From: Moraxella sp.
GTDB lineage: Bacteria > Pseudomonadota > Gammaproteobacteria > Pseudomonadales > Moraxellaceae
DNA length: 64,000 nucleotides
NCBI GenBank assembly: GCA_030525825.1
Contig: JAUNDZ010000004.1
Coordinates: forward strand, 42,408-106,407
Reading direction: 5' to 3'
In this document: positions 1 through 9,385 of the stretch, one piece after another
How the letters are laid out: each line of letters begins with the position of its first letter
Position numbering within the stretch: position 1 is the first letter of the stretch
Notes under the pieces: generated by a model
Told to the model about the DNA's origin: nothing
What the model saw: the letters and a program-made list of their open reading frames with translations, nothing else
Database searches by the model: none
Made by a program: the position numbers and the translations under genes

Positions 1-1137
1 TACCTGCTCGATGGCATCAGGCGTGTGGGCATAATCCACGATGAATGAGCCTTGGCGTGACGGCACTCGCTGCATTCTACCACGAGCCCCATGTAGCTGG
101 GCGATGAGTGCTGGCAGATTGCTCTTTTGATGGGGATATAACGCCAAAAATGCCGCCACCGCCGCCATCAAATTATCCACATTAAACAGTCCTAACAGCG
201 GACTGTGCAGATGAACTGTCTCGCCTTGTGCCAAAAGCTCAATCTGCACCCCATCAAGGCTTGGCATGATGCTCTTGGCAAAATAATCTGCCGTCTCATC
301 TTGACACGCATAGCCAAGCAGCTGATATGACTGCACGCCATGCTTATCAAGCAGCGGATAAGTGGCGTCCCGATTGATGATGCCGTGCGTCAGCGTATTA
401 AAATACTGCTCGTCAAACAATCTTGCCTTAGCCGCACGATAATCCTCCATGTCGGCATGATAATCCAAGTGGTCATGCGATAGATTGGTATAAATCGCCA
501 CCGAGACAGGCACGCCTTGGAGTCGGTGCTGGTGCAAACCGTGGCTACTGGCTTCTAGTGCCACCACTTCAACGCCATCGAGTGCCATCTGATACAAAAA
601 CTCATGCACCGCCAGCACATCGCCTGTGGTATTTGCTGACTGCACCAGTCGCCCCAGTCTGCCATTACCTGCCGTCCCCATGATGGCAGATGGCACGCCT
701 GACAGCTCGCACAGCTGAGCGACAAGCTGACTGACGGTAGTCTTGCCGTTCGTGCCTGTTACCGCCACCACCGTCGGTAGCTTAGCAGGCTGATTTGCTT
801 GAAATCTGGCAGCAATCAAATCTCCCAGATAATAACGAATGGTCGGCAGATACACGATAGGAATAGACAGCGTTGATGTGTCCAGCTCTTTTGGGTCAAT
901 TTGCGACAGGATGAATGCCGCCTTGTCGTTTACCGATTTTAGGTATTCATTGGCACGCACCAGACTCTGCTGACCACCGCCCACGCTTGATAGCAATATA
1001 AAAGCATCGCCATCATTGATGCGGCGGCTGTCCAGACAGAACCGCCCAAAAGGCAAGTCTGCCACCGTCTTGATGACATCATCGAGCATGTGCAGATTGA
1101 TTGCATCAAATAAAGTAGCAAGGGTGGTCGGCTTCAT
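1..1137 (-). CDS. murE: UDP-MurNAc-tripeptide synthetase MurE (partial, C-terminus outside window)
   Basis: Adds the third residue (meso-diaminopimelate in this group) to UDP-MurNAc-L-Ala-D-Glu in the cytoplasm. The frame is open from the ATG at 1135-1137 to base 1, so 379 residues are visible of roughly 490-500 expected; the C-terminal ligase domain with the substrate-selecting DNPR motif lies off the left edge. Seen: the Mur-ligase P-loop GTNGKT (residues 128-133), an ASSHGL motif, and DYAHTPD near the visible end, all typical of MurE. A good Shine-Dalgarno (AAGGAA) lies 7 nt before the ATG. It follows ftsI by 35 bp as the fourth gene of the dcw operon; murF and mraY would be expected next. 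Only the stem-peptide specificity is unproven here. Confidence 0.95.
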   Translation of the reverse strand, partial: MKPTTLATLFDAINLHMLDDVIKTVADLPFGRFCLDSRRINDGDAFILLSSVGGGQQSLVRANEYLKSVNDKAAFILSQIDPKELDTSTLSIPIVYLPTIRYYLGDLIAARFQANQPAKLPTVVAVTGTNGKTTVSQLVAQLCELSGVPSAIMGTAGNGRLGRLVQSANTTGDVLAVHEFLYQMALDGVEVVALEASSHGLHQHRLQGVPVSVAIYTNLSHDHLDYHADMEDYRAAKARLFDEQYFNTLTHGIINRDATYPLLDKHGVQSYQLLGYACQDETADYFAKSIMPSLDGVQIELLAQGETVHLHSPLLGLFNVDNLMAAVAAFLALYPHQKSNLPALIAQLHGARGRMQRVPSRQGSFIVDYAHTPDAIEQV

Positions 1138-1172
1138 GGCAAATTCCTTATGTAACTTTATCAATATCTGGT

Positions 1173-3188
1173 TTATTGAGCCTTAGGCAGGCTCTTGGCA
1201 TCGGCTTGTAGCGGCTTATCAAAAGGCACATTATACAGACGCAATGCTTCTTTCATGACATTATGAAAGACAGGGGCAGCGACCACACCACCATAATACT
1301 GGCGGCGTGGATCTTCTACCAAAATCGCAATGGCAAATCTTGGGTTGGATGCTGGGGCGATGCCTGCAAATGCCGTACGATACTGGTCGGTATAGTAGCC
1401 ACCTTCGGGCTTAGCACGACGGCTCGTACCTGACTTGCCTGCCACACGATAGCCATTGATGGCGGCAGCTCGTGCCGTACCCCCTGGCTCTGTTACCAGC
1501 TCCATCATCTTGACAATCGCTTCGGCGTGCTGTGGCTTGATGACTTGGGTAGGCTCTGGATTTGGCTGATTTTTTACCAGACGCAAAGGACGCAGCTCAC
1601 CATGATTTGCCAAGGCAGCGTACGCTTGGGCAACTTGGGCAAGGGTTACGCTTTGTCCATAGCCATAACTGAGCGTAGCACGACGAGCGACATCTTTTTC
1701 GCTCGGGTCTTTGACGCTGCCTGCGGCTTCGGCAGGGAAATTTAGAGCGGTTTTTTGCCCAAAGCCAAAGCGTCTTTGAATGTCGGCGATGGCATTGCTC
1801 GGCAGATTCAGGGCGATTTTGGCTGAGCCGACATTACTGGATTTTTGAATAAGTCTGGCTAGGGTAATTGCACCATAATTACCACTATCGCGTATAGTGT
1901 AGCCACCGACATACATATTGCCCGGTGCGGTGTTGATGAGTGAGCTTGTGGTGTATTTCCCCGACTCTAAAGCGGCTGCTACCGTGAACGGCTTCATCAC
2001 CGAACCTGGTTCAAAGGTATCAAGTACAGGTCTATTACGCTCGTTCGCCCCTGTTCGCTCAGACAGATTATTGGCATTAAAAGACGGCCACGAACCTAAT
2101 GCCAGCACATCGCCTGTCAGCACATCGACCACGATGCCCGAGCTAGAACGAGCCGACTGAACCCGACCTACTTGTTCTAGCTCTTTATATAGCACATATT
2201 GCAAACGAGAATCGATGGTCAGCTCAATATTCTCACCTTCGACCTTCGGCTTGATTTCTTTAATCTCTTTGATGGCAGATTGTCGTGCGTCTTTTAGAAC
2301 CAGCACCTGCCCACGCTCGCCTGCCAGCTGCTTTTCATACTGTGCTTCGATGCCTGCACGACCGACATAGCCGCCATTTTTCTCGTCGTTGGACTGTGCC
2401 ATGTAGCCTAGAATCTGTGCGTTTGGCTCGGCTTGTAGATAATATCTTTGAAAGAATTTTTCTTCGCTGACGCCCACAAAGTCCAGCTTCACCACAGGCT
2501 CGACCACTTCCGGCGACTCTTTGGCAAGCAAAATCATGCGACGAGAGCCAGCACCTTTTGGCAGTGCTTTGTTGATGGCATTATCATCGGTATAATCAAT
2601 GGTGTTGTTAATCGCTACTGCTTTTTGTAGCTTTTCTAGTGGGAAGTTTGCCACCGCTGCCAGCTTTGCCAAATCCATCTCGGCAAGCTCTTTGGCAGCC
2701 TTAGCACGAGTATTGGCATTGGTGGTTGTCTTGATGGTTTTATCCAAATTATAGTATTTGTCCGCATAATCATAGGGGCTAAAGACCACCGTCGATAGCG
2801 GGGCATTTGCCGCCAGTGGTGCTCCGTTGGTATCGGTAATCATGCCACGATACACGGGCACAGTGCGTTTTGCGGTGATGAGTTTTTCGCCTTGACCAAT
2901 CAAAAAAGACGAATTGATGATTTGCAGATAAAACGCTCGACCAAACAACGCTACAAAAGCAATCGCCATGATGACCCACACCACACGATAACGGTCAGCA
3001 TCGTGCAACCCACCCAGCATGGTCGCTTGGCGGCGTTGGTTTTTTTTGCCAAACATACCAAACAAGGACGGCATACCGAACGAACGCTGCTTGTCTTTGT
3101 TGGTGTGGTTGTTATTTGGGGTGGTTTTTTTACGCAGCGGTGGCGTAACTTTTGATGCAGCCCCTTGTTTTTGTGTTGGTTTTTTCAT
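1173..3188 (-). CDS. ftsI: Peptidoglycan D,D-transpeptidase FtsI (PBP3)
   Basis: Septal class B penicillin-binding protein that cross-links peptidoglycan together with FtsW. The 671 residues show a basic, Asn/Lys-rich cytoplasmic N-terminus, one membrane anchor (about 68-84), the pedestal domain, then the transpeptidase domain with all three catalytic motifs: SVMK (396-399, acylated Ser396), SSN (450-452) and KSGT (585-588). It is longer than E. coli FtsI (588) mainly through the N-terminal cytoplasmic extension and the pedestal. The start codon overlaps the ftsL stop (TAATG), implying translational coupling. Substitutions near KSGT or SSN are a known route to beta-lactam resistance in this family, but I cannot tell resistance state from one sequence. 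Confidence 0.96.
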   Translation of the reverse strand: MKKPTQKQGAASKVTPPLRKKTTPNNNHTNKDKQRSFGMPSLFGMFGKKNQRRQATMLGGLHDADRYRVVWVIMAIAFVALFGRAFYLQIINSSFLIGQGEKLITAKRTVPVYRGMITDTNGAPLAANAPLSTVVFSPYDYADKYYNLDKTIKTTTNANTRAKAAKELAEMDLAKLAAVANFPLEKLQKAVAINNTIDYTDDNAINKALPKGAGSRRMILLAKESPEVVEPVVKLDFVGVSEEKFFQRYYLQAEPNAQILGYMAQSNDEKNGGYVGRAGIEAQYEKQLAGERGQVLVLKDARQSAIKEIKEIKPKVEGENIELTIDSRLQYVLYKELEQVGRVQSARSSSGIVVDVLTGDVLALGSWPSFNANNLSERTGANERNRPVLDTFEPGSVMKPFTVAAALESGKYTTSSLINTAPGNMYVGGYTIRDSGNYGAITLARLIQKSSNVGSAKIALNLPSNAIADIQRRFGFGQKTALNFPAEAAGSVKDPSEKDVARRATLSYGYGQSVTLAQVAQAYAALANHGELRPLRLVKNQPNPEPTQVIKPQHAEAIVKMMELVTEPGGTARAAAINGYRVAGKSGTSRRAKPEGGYYTDQYRTAFAGIAPASNPRFAIAILVEDPRRQYYGGVVAAPVFHNVMKEALRLYNVPFDKPLQADAKSLPKAQ

Positions 3189-3565
3189 TATTGGGCGGTC
3201 TCTGCTGCGTTGGCTTGAGTGCTGTTAGGATTACTTGGTGCGATGACTCGGCGGTGATTGCCAGTTGGGAAAAACATACCCAGCTCACTCACTGCACGGC
3301 GTGCCACCTGTGGCGTGGCACTAAAAGTCTGCTGCTCAATGAGCAATCGCTGCTCTTCAACTTGCATGGCGGTCAGCTCACTTTTGAGCTGCTGTAATTG
3401 GCGATAGGTGGCATGATGCTCTTGGGTCTGCGTAGCAATGCTCACTCCTGTCCACATGATAGCGACCAACAGCACGCCCAAAATCAAACGATACAGCCCC
3501 ACCATACTGACCACATCGTCCGTATTGGCTGTTGATTGGGTAAAATGGGCAAGTTTACTATTCAT
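3188..3565 (-). CDS. ftsL: Cell division protein FtsL
   Basis: Small bitopic divisome protein of the FtsQLB complex, assigned by size, topology and position between rsmH and ftsI rather than by sequence motif, since FtsL proteins diverge strongly. It has 125 residues: a short cytoplasmic N-terminus, one transmembrane helix (about 22-45), and a heptad-like periplasmic coiled coil (about 48-80) followed by a short tail. It begins 75 bp after the rsmH stop and ends overlapping the ftsI start by one base. This order (rsmH-ftsL-ftsI-murE) is the standard dcw order. Confidence 0.88.
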   Translation of the reverse strand: MNSKLAHFTQSTANTDDVVSMVGLYRLILGVLLVAIMWTGVSIATQTQEHHATYRQLQQLKSELTAMQVEEQRLLIEQQTFSATPQVARRAVSELGMFFPTGNHRRVIAPSNPNSTQANAAETAQ

Positions 3566-3640
3566 GGCATCTATCGGGTTTAATAAAATAAGATTAATGG
3601 CTCAAAAGTTGTTCAGAGATTTGCAGGAATTTTGCACCAA

Positions 3641-4612
3641 TCAGCCCATGAAGGCAACATCTCGACGCACCGCCCCACGCAACCACGCACTTCTGGCACG
3701 GGGATTTTGTCTGACTTCATCATCGCTTGGGGCGACACGCATCGGCTTGTCAAAATATTTTTCTCGCTTGGGCGGCATGAGTAGCTGATCATCGCCTTCA
3801 TGACGACCACGACTGTGATTGTTCAAAAACTGCTTGATGCGTCTGTCTTCTAGTGAATGAAAGCTAATCACCGCCAGACGACCGCCCGCCTTTAATACAC
3901 TAAGGCTTTGGGCTAAAAAATCATCAATATCGCCAAGCTCATTGTTAATAAAAATTCTAAGTGCCTGAAAGCTCTGCGTGGCTGGGTGCTTGCCTTTTTG
4001 CCATGCTGGGTGTGCCGCCTTGATAGTCTCTGCTAGTGCCAAAGTCGAATCATAGCCATCCATCGCCTTGATGGCACGAGCAATCTTGCGACTGTGTCGC
4101 TCTTCGCCATATTCATACAGCACATCTGCCAGCGTATCGACATCCACACGAGCCAGCCAAGCTCCGACAGGCTCGCCACGGGTCGTATCCATACGCATGT
4201 CCACCGCCCCATCACGCATAAAGCTAAATCCACGCTCGCCATCATCAAACTGGGGGCTAGATACGCCCAAATCTGCCATCAGCCCATCCACCTGCCCCAC
4301 GCCAAGCTCGGACAGCTTTTGGCTTAATTGGGCAAAACTGTCATGAATGACCTGCACTCGCCCATCATCTTTGGCAAGCTGATTGGCGACTTGTATCGCT
4401 TGTATGTCCTTATCAAACACCAGCAGTCTGGCATCATCGCTTAAATATTCTAACAATAGCCGACTGTGTCCGCCACGCCCAAAGGTCGCATCGACATACA
4501 CCCCATCGACCGAGCCTTTTGGCAGTGTTGATAAATCCTGCACGCCAAGCACCATCGCCACGGTCTCATGCAGTAGCACAGTTTGATGAGTGAAATGTTG
4601 CTCGCCGTTCAT
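3641..4612 (-). CDS. rsmH: 16S rRNA (cytosine1402-N4)-methyltransferase RsmH
   Basis: S-adenosylmethionine-dependent methyltransferase modifying C1402 of 16S rRNA (formerly MraW). The SAM-binding segment VDATFGRGGH lies at residues 40-49, and FHSLEDR near the C-terminus is a conserved RsmH signature. I chose the ATG at 4610-4612 (323 residues): the frame can be extended to a TTG at 4630, but the ATG has a GGA about 9 nt upstream and gives the usual family length. It is the first gene of the dcw cluster here; no mraZ precedes it. Confidence 0.95.
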   Translation of the reverse strand: MNGEQHFTHQTVLLHETVAMVLGVQDLSTLPKGSVDGVYVDATFGRGGHSRLLLEYLSDDARLLVFDKDIQAIQVANQLAKDDGRVQVIHDSFAQLSQKLSELGVGQVDGLMADLGVSSPQFDDGERGFSFMRDGAVDMRMDTTRGEPVGAWLARVDVDTLADVLYEYGEERHSRKIARAIKAMDGYDSTLALAETIKAAHPAWQKGKHPATQSFQALRIFINNELGDIDDFLAQSLSVLKAGGRLAVISFHSLEDRRIKQFLNNHSRGRHEGDDQLLMPPKREKYFDKPMRVAPSDDEVRQNPRARSAWLRGAVRRDVAFMG

Positions 4613-5145
4613 GATGATTGTTCCAGTCAATGTTGATGCGGTTTTTAAGCGTCTGATTTTTAAGTGCTAAGATAAAGCGGTTAATTTGGCATTTGTTATG
4701 TCAAATTTGGCACATTCATCAATGAACAAAAACACCCACTCGCCCAAGCCGCATCATCAAACTTAGGCAAAGCCAAATGCACACAAATTTTTAGATGCGT
4801 ATTATCGCAAGCCCTGTGGCATAGTCAAGCCATTTATGCGGTTTTGTCGCCGAAATCAATAAAAATTCACACCAAAACCGCCAATCACGACCAATACACC
4901 GCCAAAATACGCCAAATTTTATTTAACTGCTTATTCTATCAAGGAATTTTTGGATAATCCAATCTGTTTTTGTGTGTAATTGTTGCTAAAACCTTAGTTA
5001 TCCGCTTGCCTGCACTTTTTGCTACAAAAACCAAGCATATTTTGGTATCATAGATGTCATATTTGCTTGAAATAGTTATTGCGTGGCGACGGACACAAGC
5101 TTCGTTTTGCCGTTATTATTTTTTTAAGACCATAAGAGAATTTTC
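4613..5145. other. Divergent intergenic region between rsmH and gltX
   Basis: This 533-bp stretch separates two divergent housekeeping genes. It holds the probable dcw promoter and, on the plus strand near 5043-5051, a candidate extended -10 (TGGTATCAT) for gltX with no clear -35. I find no convincing small ORF and no mraZ remnant; short ATG frames end within about 15 codons. The gltX ribosome site (AAGAGA) precedes its ATG. Confidence 0.5.
4801..4828 (-). promoter_or_regulatory. Probable dcw cluster promoter
   Basis: On the minus strand TTGACT (4823-4828) and GATAAT (4801-4806) are separated by 16 bp, each matching five of six consensus bases, and a TG at the extended -10 position strengthens it. 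Transcription would start near 4794, leaving a leader of about 180 nt before rsmH. Confidence 0.5.
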
Positions 5146-6651
5146 ATGCCTTTTACCAAAGTTCGTACTCGTATCGCCCCATCTCCCACAGGCTTTCCCC
5201 ATGTTGGTACTGCCTATATCGCCCTGTTTAATATGGTCTTTGCCAAATCCATGGGCGGCGAGTTTATCCTACGCATCGAAGACACCGACCAAGTCCGCTC
5301 CACCGCCCAATCCGAGCAGATGATTTTGGACGCCCTACGCTGGGCAGGGCTAGAATGGTCGGAAGGTCCTGATGTCAGTGGTCAGTTCGCCCCGTATCGT
5401 CAGTCCGAGCGTTCGGAGATTTATCAAAAGTACGCTAACGAGCTACTGGATAAAGGACACGCCTTTCGCTGTTTTTGTACGCCTGATGAGCTTGATGCCA
5501 TGCGTCGTGAGCAAGAAGCGAACGGTCAGCCCATTCGTTATGACGGCAGATACGCCAATTTGAGTCGTGAAGAGAGCGACCGCCTTGCGATGAGCGGCAA
5601 GCCCTTTGTCATTCGTATGCGAGTGCCGACCGAAGGCGACTGCGTGTTTCATGACATGCTGCGTGGCGAGATTAGCATTCCTTGGGAGACGGTGGATATG
5701 CAGGTCTTGTTAAAGACAGACGGCTTACCCACTTATCATCTTGCCAATGTCGTGGATGATCATCTCATGCAAATCAGCCATGTGATTCGTGGCGAGGAGT
5801 GGATTAACTCCGCTCCTAAGCACAAGCTATTATACGAGTATTTTGGCTGGGAGATGCCCACCCTGTGCCATATGCCCCTACTGCGTAACCCTGATAAATC
5901 CAAGCTCTCTAAGCGGAAAAACCCAACTTCCATCACCTACTACCGTGATGCAGGGGTATTGCCAGAAGTGTTGCTCAACTATCTGGGGCGTATGGGTTAT
6001 AGCCTACCAAACGAAGCCGAAGTATTTAGCCTTAATGAGATGATTGAGAGCTTTGATATTAAGCGAGTATCACTTGGTGGTCCTGTGTTTGATATTGAAA
6101 AACTCTACTGGCTCAACGGCGAATACCTGCGTGCGATGAGTGCGGACGAGCTAAAAACTCGCATTTTAACTTGGGCATTTGATGATGACAAGCTGACCGC
6201 CATCGCCAAAGCCATTCAGCCACGCATTAACACTCTCACCGATACGGTGAACTGGGCAGGCTTTTATTTTCAAAACTTGCCAAGCGTTACACCTGACGAC
6301 TTCGCCCATAAGACGCTTGATAATGAAAAACTGCTTGAAATCCTACAAATCGCCACTTGGCAACTAGAAGCCCTGCCTGTATGGAGCGAAGAGAACATTT
6401 ATCAGACCCTAAAAGGCTTGGCGTCTCATTTTGAGATTAAATTAAAAGACTTTATGCAGCCTTTTTTTGTGGCGATTGCAGGTTCTACCAGCTCCACGCC
6501 TGTAATGAACTCGATGTACATCATTGGGGCGGATATGACTTTGGCAAGATTACGCCACGCCATCGAAGTGCTTGGCGGACTGGGCAAGAAAAAGCTCAAA
6601 AAGCTAGAAGAAGTCAATAAGAGTTTACCAAACTTTCTAAGCCAAGAATAA
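5146..6651 (+). CDS. gltX: Glutamate--tRNA ligase
   Basis: Class I aminoacyl-tRNA synthetase charging tRNA-Glu (discriminating or not cannot be told here). The 501 residues carry the HIGH-type motif HVGT (19-22) in the Rossmann domain and the KMSKS-type motif KLSKR (253-257), followed by the helical anticodon-binding region. The length fits the bacterial family (about 470-500). The ATG at 5146 has an AAGAGA ribosome site. A rho-independent terminator follows, and the cognate tRNA-Glu gene lies 300 bp downstream behind its own promoter. Confidence 0.97.
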   Translation: MPFTKVRTRIAPSPTGFPHVGTAYIALFNMVFAKSMGGEFILRIEDTDQVRSTAQSEQMILDALRWAGLEWSEGPDVSGQFAPYRQSERSEIYQKYANELLDKGHAFRCFCTPDELDAMRREQEANGQPIRYDGRYANLSREESDRLAMSGKPFVIRMRVPTEGDCVFHDMLRGEISIPWETVDMQVLLKTDGLPTYHLANVVDDHLMQISHVIRGEEWINSAPKHKLLYEYFGWEMPTLCHMPLLRNPDKSKLSKRKNPTSITYYRDAGVLPEVLLNYLGRMGYSLPNEAEVFSLNEMIESFDIKRVSLGGPVFDIEKLYWLNGEYLRAMSADELKTRILTWAFDDDKLTAIAKAIQPRINTLTDTVNWAGFYFQNLPSVTPDDFAHKTLDNEKLLEILQIATWQLEALPVWSEENIYQTLKGLASHFEIKLKDFMQPFFVAIAGSTSSTPVMNSMYIIGADMTLARLRHAIEVLGGLGKKKLKKLEEVNKSLPNFLSQE

Positions 6652-6681
6652 ACCATTCAAAAACCCAAAAAAGCCACAAAT

Positions 6682-6721
6682 AAAAAAATCGATAACTTTC
6701 AATGAGTTATCGATTTTTTTT
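6682..6721 (+). terminator. Rho-independent terminator of gltX
   Basis: A perfect stem of about 15 bp (ATCGATAACT with its complement, extended by A/T pairs) around a 7-nt loop, followed by a run of T, ends about 70 bp after gltX. It is nearly symmetric but no gene approaches from the other side. Confidence 0.85.
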
Positions 6722-6751
6722 AAAATTTTATAAATTTTTTGAAAAAAGTAT

Positions 6752-6780
6752 TTGACACAGCCCAAAACCTGCCCTATAAT
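6752..6780 (+). promoter_or_regulatory. Consensus promoter for the tRNA-Ala / tRNA-Glu transcript
   Basis: TTGACA (6752-6757), a 17-bp spacer and TATAAT (6775-6780) form a perfect sigma-70 promoter 17 bp before tRNA-Ala. The GC-rich segment just after the -10 resembles the discriminator of stringently controlled stable-RNA promoters. Confidence 0.9.
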
Positions 6781-6797
6781 ACGCCCACCTTAACAAA

Positions 6798-6873
6798 GGG
6801 GCTATAGCTCAGTTGGTAGAGCACTTGCATGGCATGCAAGGGGTCAGCGGTTCGACTCCGCTTAGCTCCACCA
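6798..6873 (+). tRNA. tRNA-Ala(GGC)
   Basis: A 76-nt cloverleaf including encoded CCA. The acceptor stem GGGGCTA pairs with TAGCTCC (one G-U), and the T-arm contains GTTCGACTC. The anticodon stem CTTGC/GCAAG encloses the loop ATGGCAT, giving anticodon GGC for alanine. Confidence 0.95.
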
Positions 6874-6947
6874 AATTTGTTAATGCGAAATGTAAGCACC
6901 TAGGCAATCATCTTACATTTCAAAAGTTGTAAAAACTTTTTTCTTGT

Positions 6948-7023
6948 GCTCCATTCGTCTAGAGGCCTAGGACACCGCCCTTTCACGGCGGTAACAGGGG
7001 TTCGAATCCCCTATGGAGTGCCA
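6948..7023 (+). tRNA. tRNA-Glu(UUC)
   Basis: A 76-nt cloverleaf including encoded CCA. The anticodon stem CCGCC/GGCGG encloses CTTTCAC, giving anticodon TTC. The acceptor GCTCCAT pairs with ATGGAGT (first pair G-U). The D-arm and T-arm are the usual tRNA-Glu sequences. It is probably co-transcribed with tRNA-Ala, 74 bp upstream. Confidence 0.95.
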
Positions 7024-7030
7024 ATATTCC

Positions 7031-7064
7031 AAAAAAGCCAGTCTTAATACAGACTGGCTTTTTT
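7031..7064 (+). terminator. Terminator of the tRNA-Ala/Glu operon
   Basis: AAAAAAGCCAGTCT and its complement form a stem around a TAATAC loop with a T-rich 3' side, 8 bp after the tRNA-Glu CCA. Confidence 0.88.
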
Positions 7065-7165
7065 ATTTCCTATTGTCATGATTTGCACAACTTTTGCGAT
7101 TTTATCTTAAAAAAATCATCATTTTCTGTTATCATAGCACTTATTTTTTGATAAGAATCTACCAC

Positions 7166-8569
7166 ATGACCAATCAAGCCCACACCCAATTTTTAAGCGA
7201 GCTTGCCGCCACGCTAGATAACAGCCAAATCAAAACCGACGCAGATAGCCTAGACAACTGGGGCAAAGACTGGACAAAACACTTCGCCCCTGCCCCATCC
7301 GCCATCGTCTTTCCACGCACCACCGAAGAAGTCGCTGCCATCGTCCGCCTTGCCAATGAACACAAAGTACACCTTGTGCCTTCTGGCGGTCGTACAGGGC
7401 TGTCTGCTGGGGCGGTAGCCAGTAATGGCGAGGTGGTGGTGAGCTTTGATAAGATGAACACCATCGGCACTTTTTATGAAGCTGACCGCATGGTGGAGGT
7501 TGAGGCAGGTGTCATCACCAAGACCTTACAAGAGTTTGCTGAGAGCAAGGGTTTATACTATGGCGTGGACTTTGCATCCAGCGGTTCTAGCCAAATCGGT
7601 GGCAACATTGGTACTAACGCAGGTGGCATCAAGGTCATTCGCTATGGCATGACCCGTAACCAAATCTTGGGTCTTACGGTCGTTACAGGCAAAGGCGATA
7701 TTTTGGAACTCAATGGCGGTATGCTAAAAAACGCCACAGGCTATGATTTTCGCCATCTGTTCATCGGAGCAGAAGGTACGCTTGGCTTTGTAACCAAGGC
7801 ACTCATCAAACTAGAAAAACAGTCTGTAAACCTGACCGCAATGGTGCTTGGCGTGCCTGACTTTGTCTCGGTGGTGGGACTGCTTGATAAGTTTAATAAG
7901 GCGTTAAACTTGACTGCCTTTGAGTTCTTTGACAGCGTCGCTATTGATAAAGTCTTATCGGCAGGACACGCCAAAGAGCCGTTTGAGAGCCGTACGCCTT
8001 TTTATGTGTTATTAGAATTTGAAGCCATCTCTGATGAAGTCTTGGATACCGCCATGAGCGTGTTTGAGACGGCGATGGAAGCTGGTTTGATTGTCGATGG
8101 CGTGATGAGTCAAAGCGTGGGGCAGCTTGGCGAGCTGTGGAAGCTGCGTGAGAGTATCTCGGAGACCATTTCGGTATTTACCCCTTATAAGAACGATGTG
8201 TCGGTGCTGATTACCCATCTGGGCGACTTTATTACTGATATTGATAAGATTGTTAAGGACAATTATCCTGACTTTGAGATTTGCTGGTTTGGGCATATTG
8301 GCGATGGCAATTTGCATTTAAACATCCTAAAACCTGACAATTTATCCAAGGACGAGTTTTTTGCCAAATGCCAAGTGGTTAATAAATATGTCTTTGAAAC
8401 CGTACAAAAATACAAAGGCTCTATCAGTGCCGAGCATGGCGTGGGCATGACCAAAAAGCCGTATTTAGACTATACTCGCTCGCCTGCCGAGATTGAGTAC
8501 ATGAAAGCGGTCAAGGCGGTGTTTGACCCCAATGGCATCATCAATCGTGGCAAGATTTTTGATGTGTAA
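7166..8569 (+). CDS. FAD-linked D-2-hydroxyacid dehydrogenase (GlcD / D-lactate dehydrogenase family)
   Basis: Flavoprotein that oxidises a D-2-hydroxyacid such as D-lactate, glycolate or D-2-hydroxyglutarate; the substrate is not decidable from sequence. Seen: the N-terminal PCMH-type FAD domain with PSGGRTGLSAG (residues 72-82), and in the C-terminal cap domain the family signature GHIGDGNLHL followed by SAEHGVG. I chose the ATG at 7166 (467 residues). An upstream TTG extends the frame to 7094, but a probable extended -10 (TGTTATCAT, 7127-7135) lies inside that extension and the family is normally 460-470 residues. No glcE or glcF lies beside it, which argues for a stand-alone Dld/D2HGDH-type enzyme. 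Confidence 0.85.
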   Translation: MTNQAHTQFLSELAATLDNSQIKTDADSLDNWGKDWTKHFAPAPSAIVFPRTTEEVAAIVRLANEHKVHLVPSGGRTGLSAGAVASNGEVVVSFDKMNTIGTFYEADRMVEVEAGVITKTLQEFAESKGLYYGVDFASSGSSQIGGNIGTNAGGIKVIRYGMTRNQILGLTVVTGKGDILELNGGMLKNATGYDFRHLFIGAEGTLGFVTKALIKLEKQSVNLTAMVLGVPDFVSVVGLLDKFNKALNLTAFEFFDSVAIDKVLSAGHAKEPFESRTPFYVLLEFEAISDEVLDTAMSVFETAMEAGLIVDGVMSQSVGQLGELWKLRESISETISVFTPYKNDVSVLITHLGDFITDIDKIVKDNYPDFEICWFGHIGDGNLHLNILKPDNLSKDEFFAKCQVVNKYVFETVQKYKGSISAEHGVGMTKKPYLDYTRSPAEIEYMKAVKAVFDPNGIINRGKIFDV

Positions 8570-8603
8570 TTAGACATTCACTCTTGACTATTTTTAAAAA
8601 TTT

Positions 8604-8639
8604 TAAAAAAATGCACGCCTGCTTTGGGGTGCATTTTTC
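8604..8639 (+). terminator. Terminator after the FAD dehydrogenase gene
   Basis: AAAAATGCAC pairs with GTGCATTTTT around a GC-containing loop, followed by T residues, about 40 bp after the stop. Confidence 0.7.
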
Positions 8640-8663
8640 TTATCAGTTGGACCATAAAGCAGT

Positions 8664-9350
8664 ATGGCAAATTTTCGTACGCACCTTAGTGTCGCAGCCG
8701 TCGTCAGTGGTGGGTTGGCGACAGTTGGTGTTCATTTTAAACTGTTTGGGCTGACAACCGCCCTTTTGTGTGCCATCATCGGCACCATTGGCGGACTGTT
8801 GCCTGACATTGACCTTGAACATTCTGAACCTGCTCGGCGTGGTTTTTTCTTGGGCAGTTTGATTGCATCCATGCTCATCACCATCTTATATGCCAACAGT
8901 TATCGCCAAGATGAGCTGATTTTGCACTCGCTCATCGTGTGGGCGTTGAGTTTTGTCGTCATTCGCTTTGGGGTGATTGAGCTGTTTTGTCGGCTGACGG
9001 TGCATCGTGGCATGGTGCATTCGGTGCCATATATGGCGGTGTTTGGGCTGTTGGTGGTGCATGGGGTGTTTTATGGGCTACAAATGACTACCTTTGTCAG
9101 CTGGGTGTTTGGGGTGTTTTTGTTCATCGGCAGTCTTGTTCATCTGCTGCTTGATGAGATTTATAGTGTCAATGCACTGGGGCTGCGACTTAAACAATCG
9201 GCAGGTACAGCATTTAAGTTTGTTGAACTTAAAAAACCACTGCAATATTTGGTACTGTATGCAGTGGCTGCTGGGTTGTTTTTTACCGCACCATCGCACC
9301 AAGAAGTATGGCGGTTGGTGGTGAGACAGATGGGGATGGTGTTAAAATAA
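8664..9350 (+). CDS. YdjM-like inner-membrane protein (predicted metal-dependent hydrolase)
   Basis: A 228-residue multi-pass membrane protein of the YdjM/YbcI family. The N-terminal RTHLSVAAVVSGG segment and LLPDIDLEHSEPARRG supply the conserved His and Asp residues that led to the family's hydrolase annotation, and HRGMVHSVPYMA and HLLLDEIYSVN are further conserved patches. About five or six hydrophobic helices are visible. The biochemical function is not established for this family; E. coli ydjM is LexA-regulated, but I see no clear LexA box upstream here. A terminator shared with the convergent small ORF follows. Confidence 0.8.
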   Translation: MANFRTHLSVAAVVSGGLATVGVHFKLFGLTTALLCAIIGTIGGLLPDIDLEHSEPARRGFFLGSLIASMLITILYANSYRQDELILHSLIVWALSFVVIRFGVIELFCRLTVHRGMVHSVPYMAVFGLLVVHGVFYGLQMTTFVSWVFGVFLFIGSLVHLLLDEIYSVNALGLRLKQSAGTAFKFVELKKPLQYLVLYAVAAGLFFTAPSHQEVWRLVVRQMGMVLK

Positions 9351-9377
9351 AAAACCAGCTCTAAGACTGGTTTTTTA
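9346..9377. terminator. Bidirectional terminator between convergent genes
   Basis: AAAAAACCAG and CTGGTTTTTT flank an 8-nt loop immediately after the ydjM-like stop. The symmetric A/T flanks let it serve the opposite strand too. Confidence 0.8.
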
Positions 9378-9385
9378 TTCATCAC

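Noticed and set aside
7094-7165. N-terminal extension of the FAD dehydrogenase
   Set aside because: It begins with TTG, contains a probable promoter element and lengthens the protein beyond the family norm.
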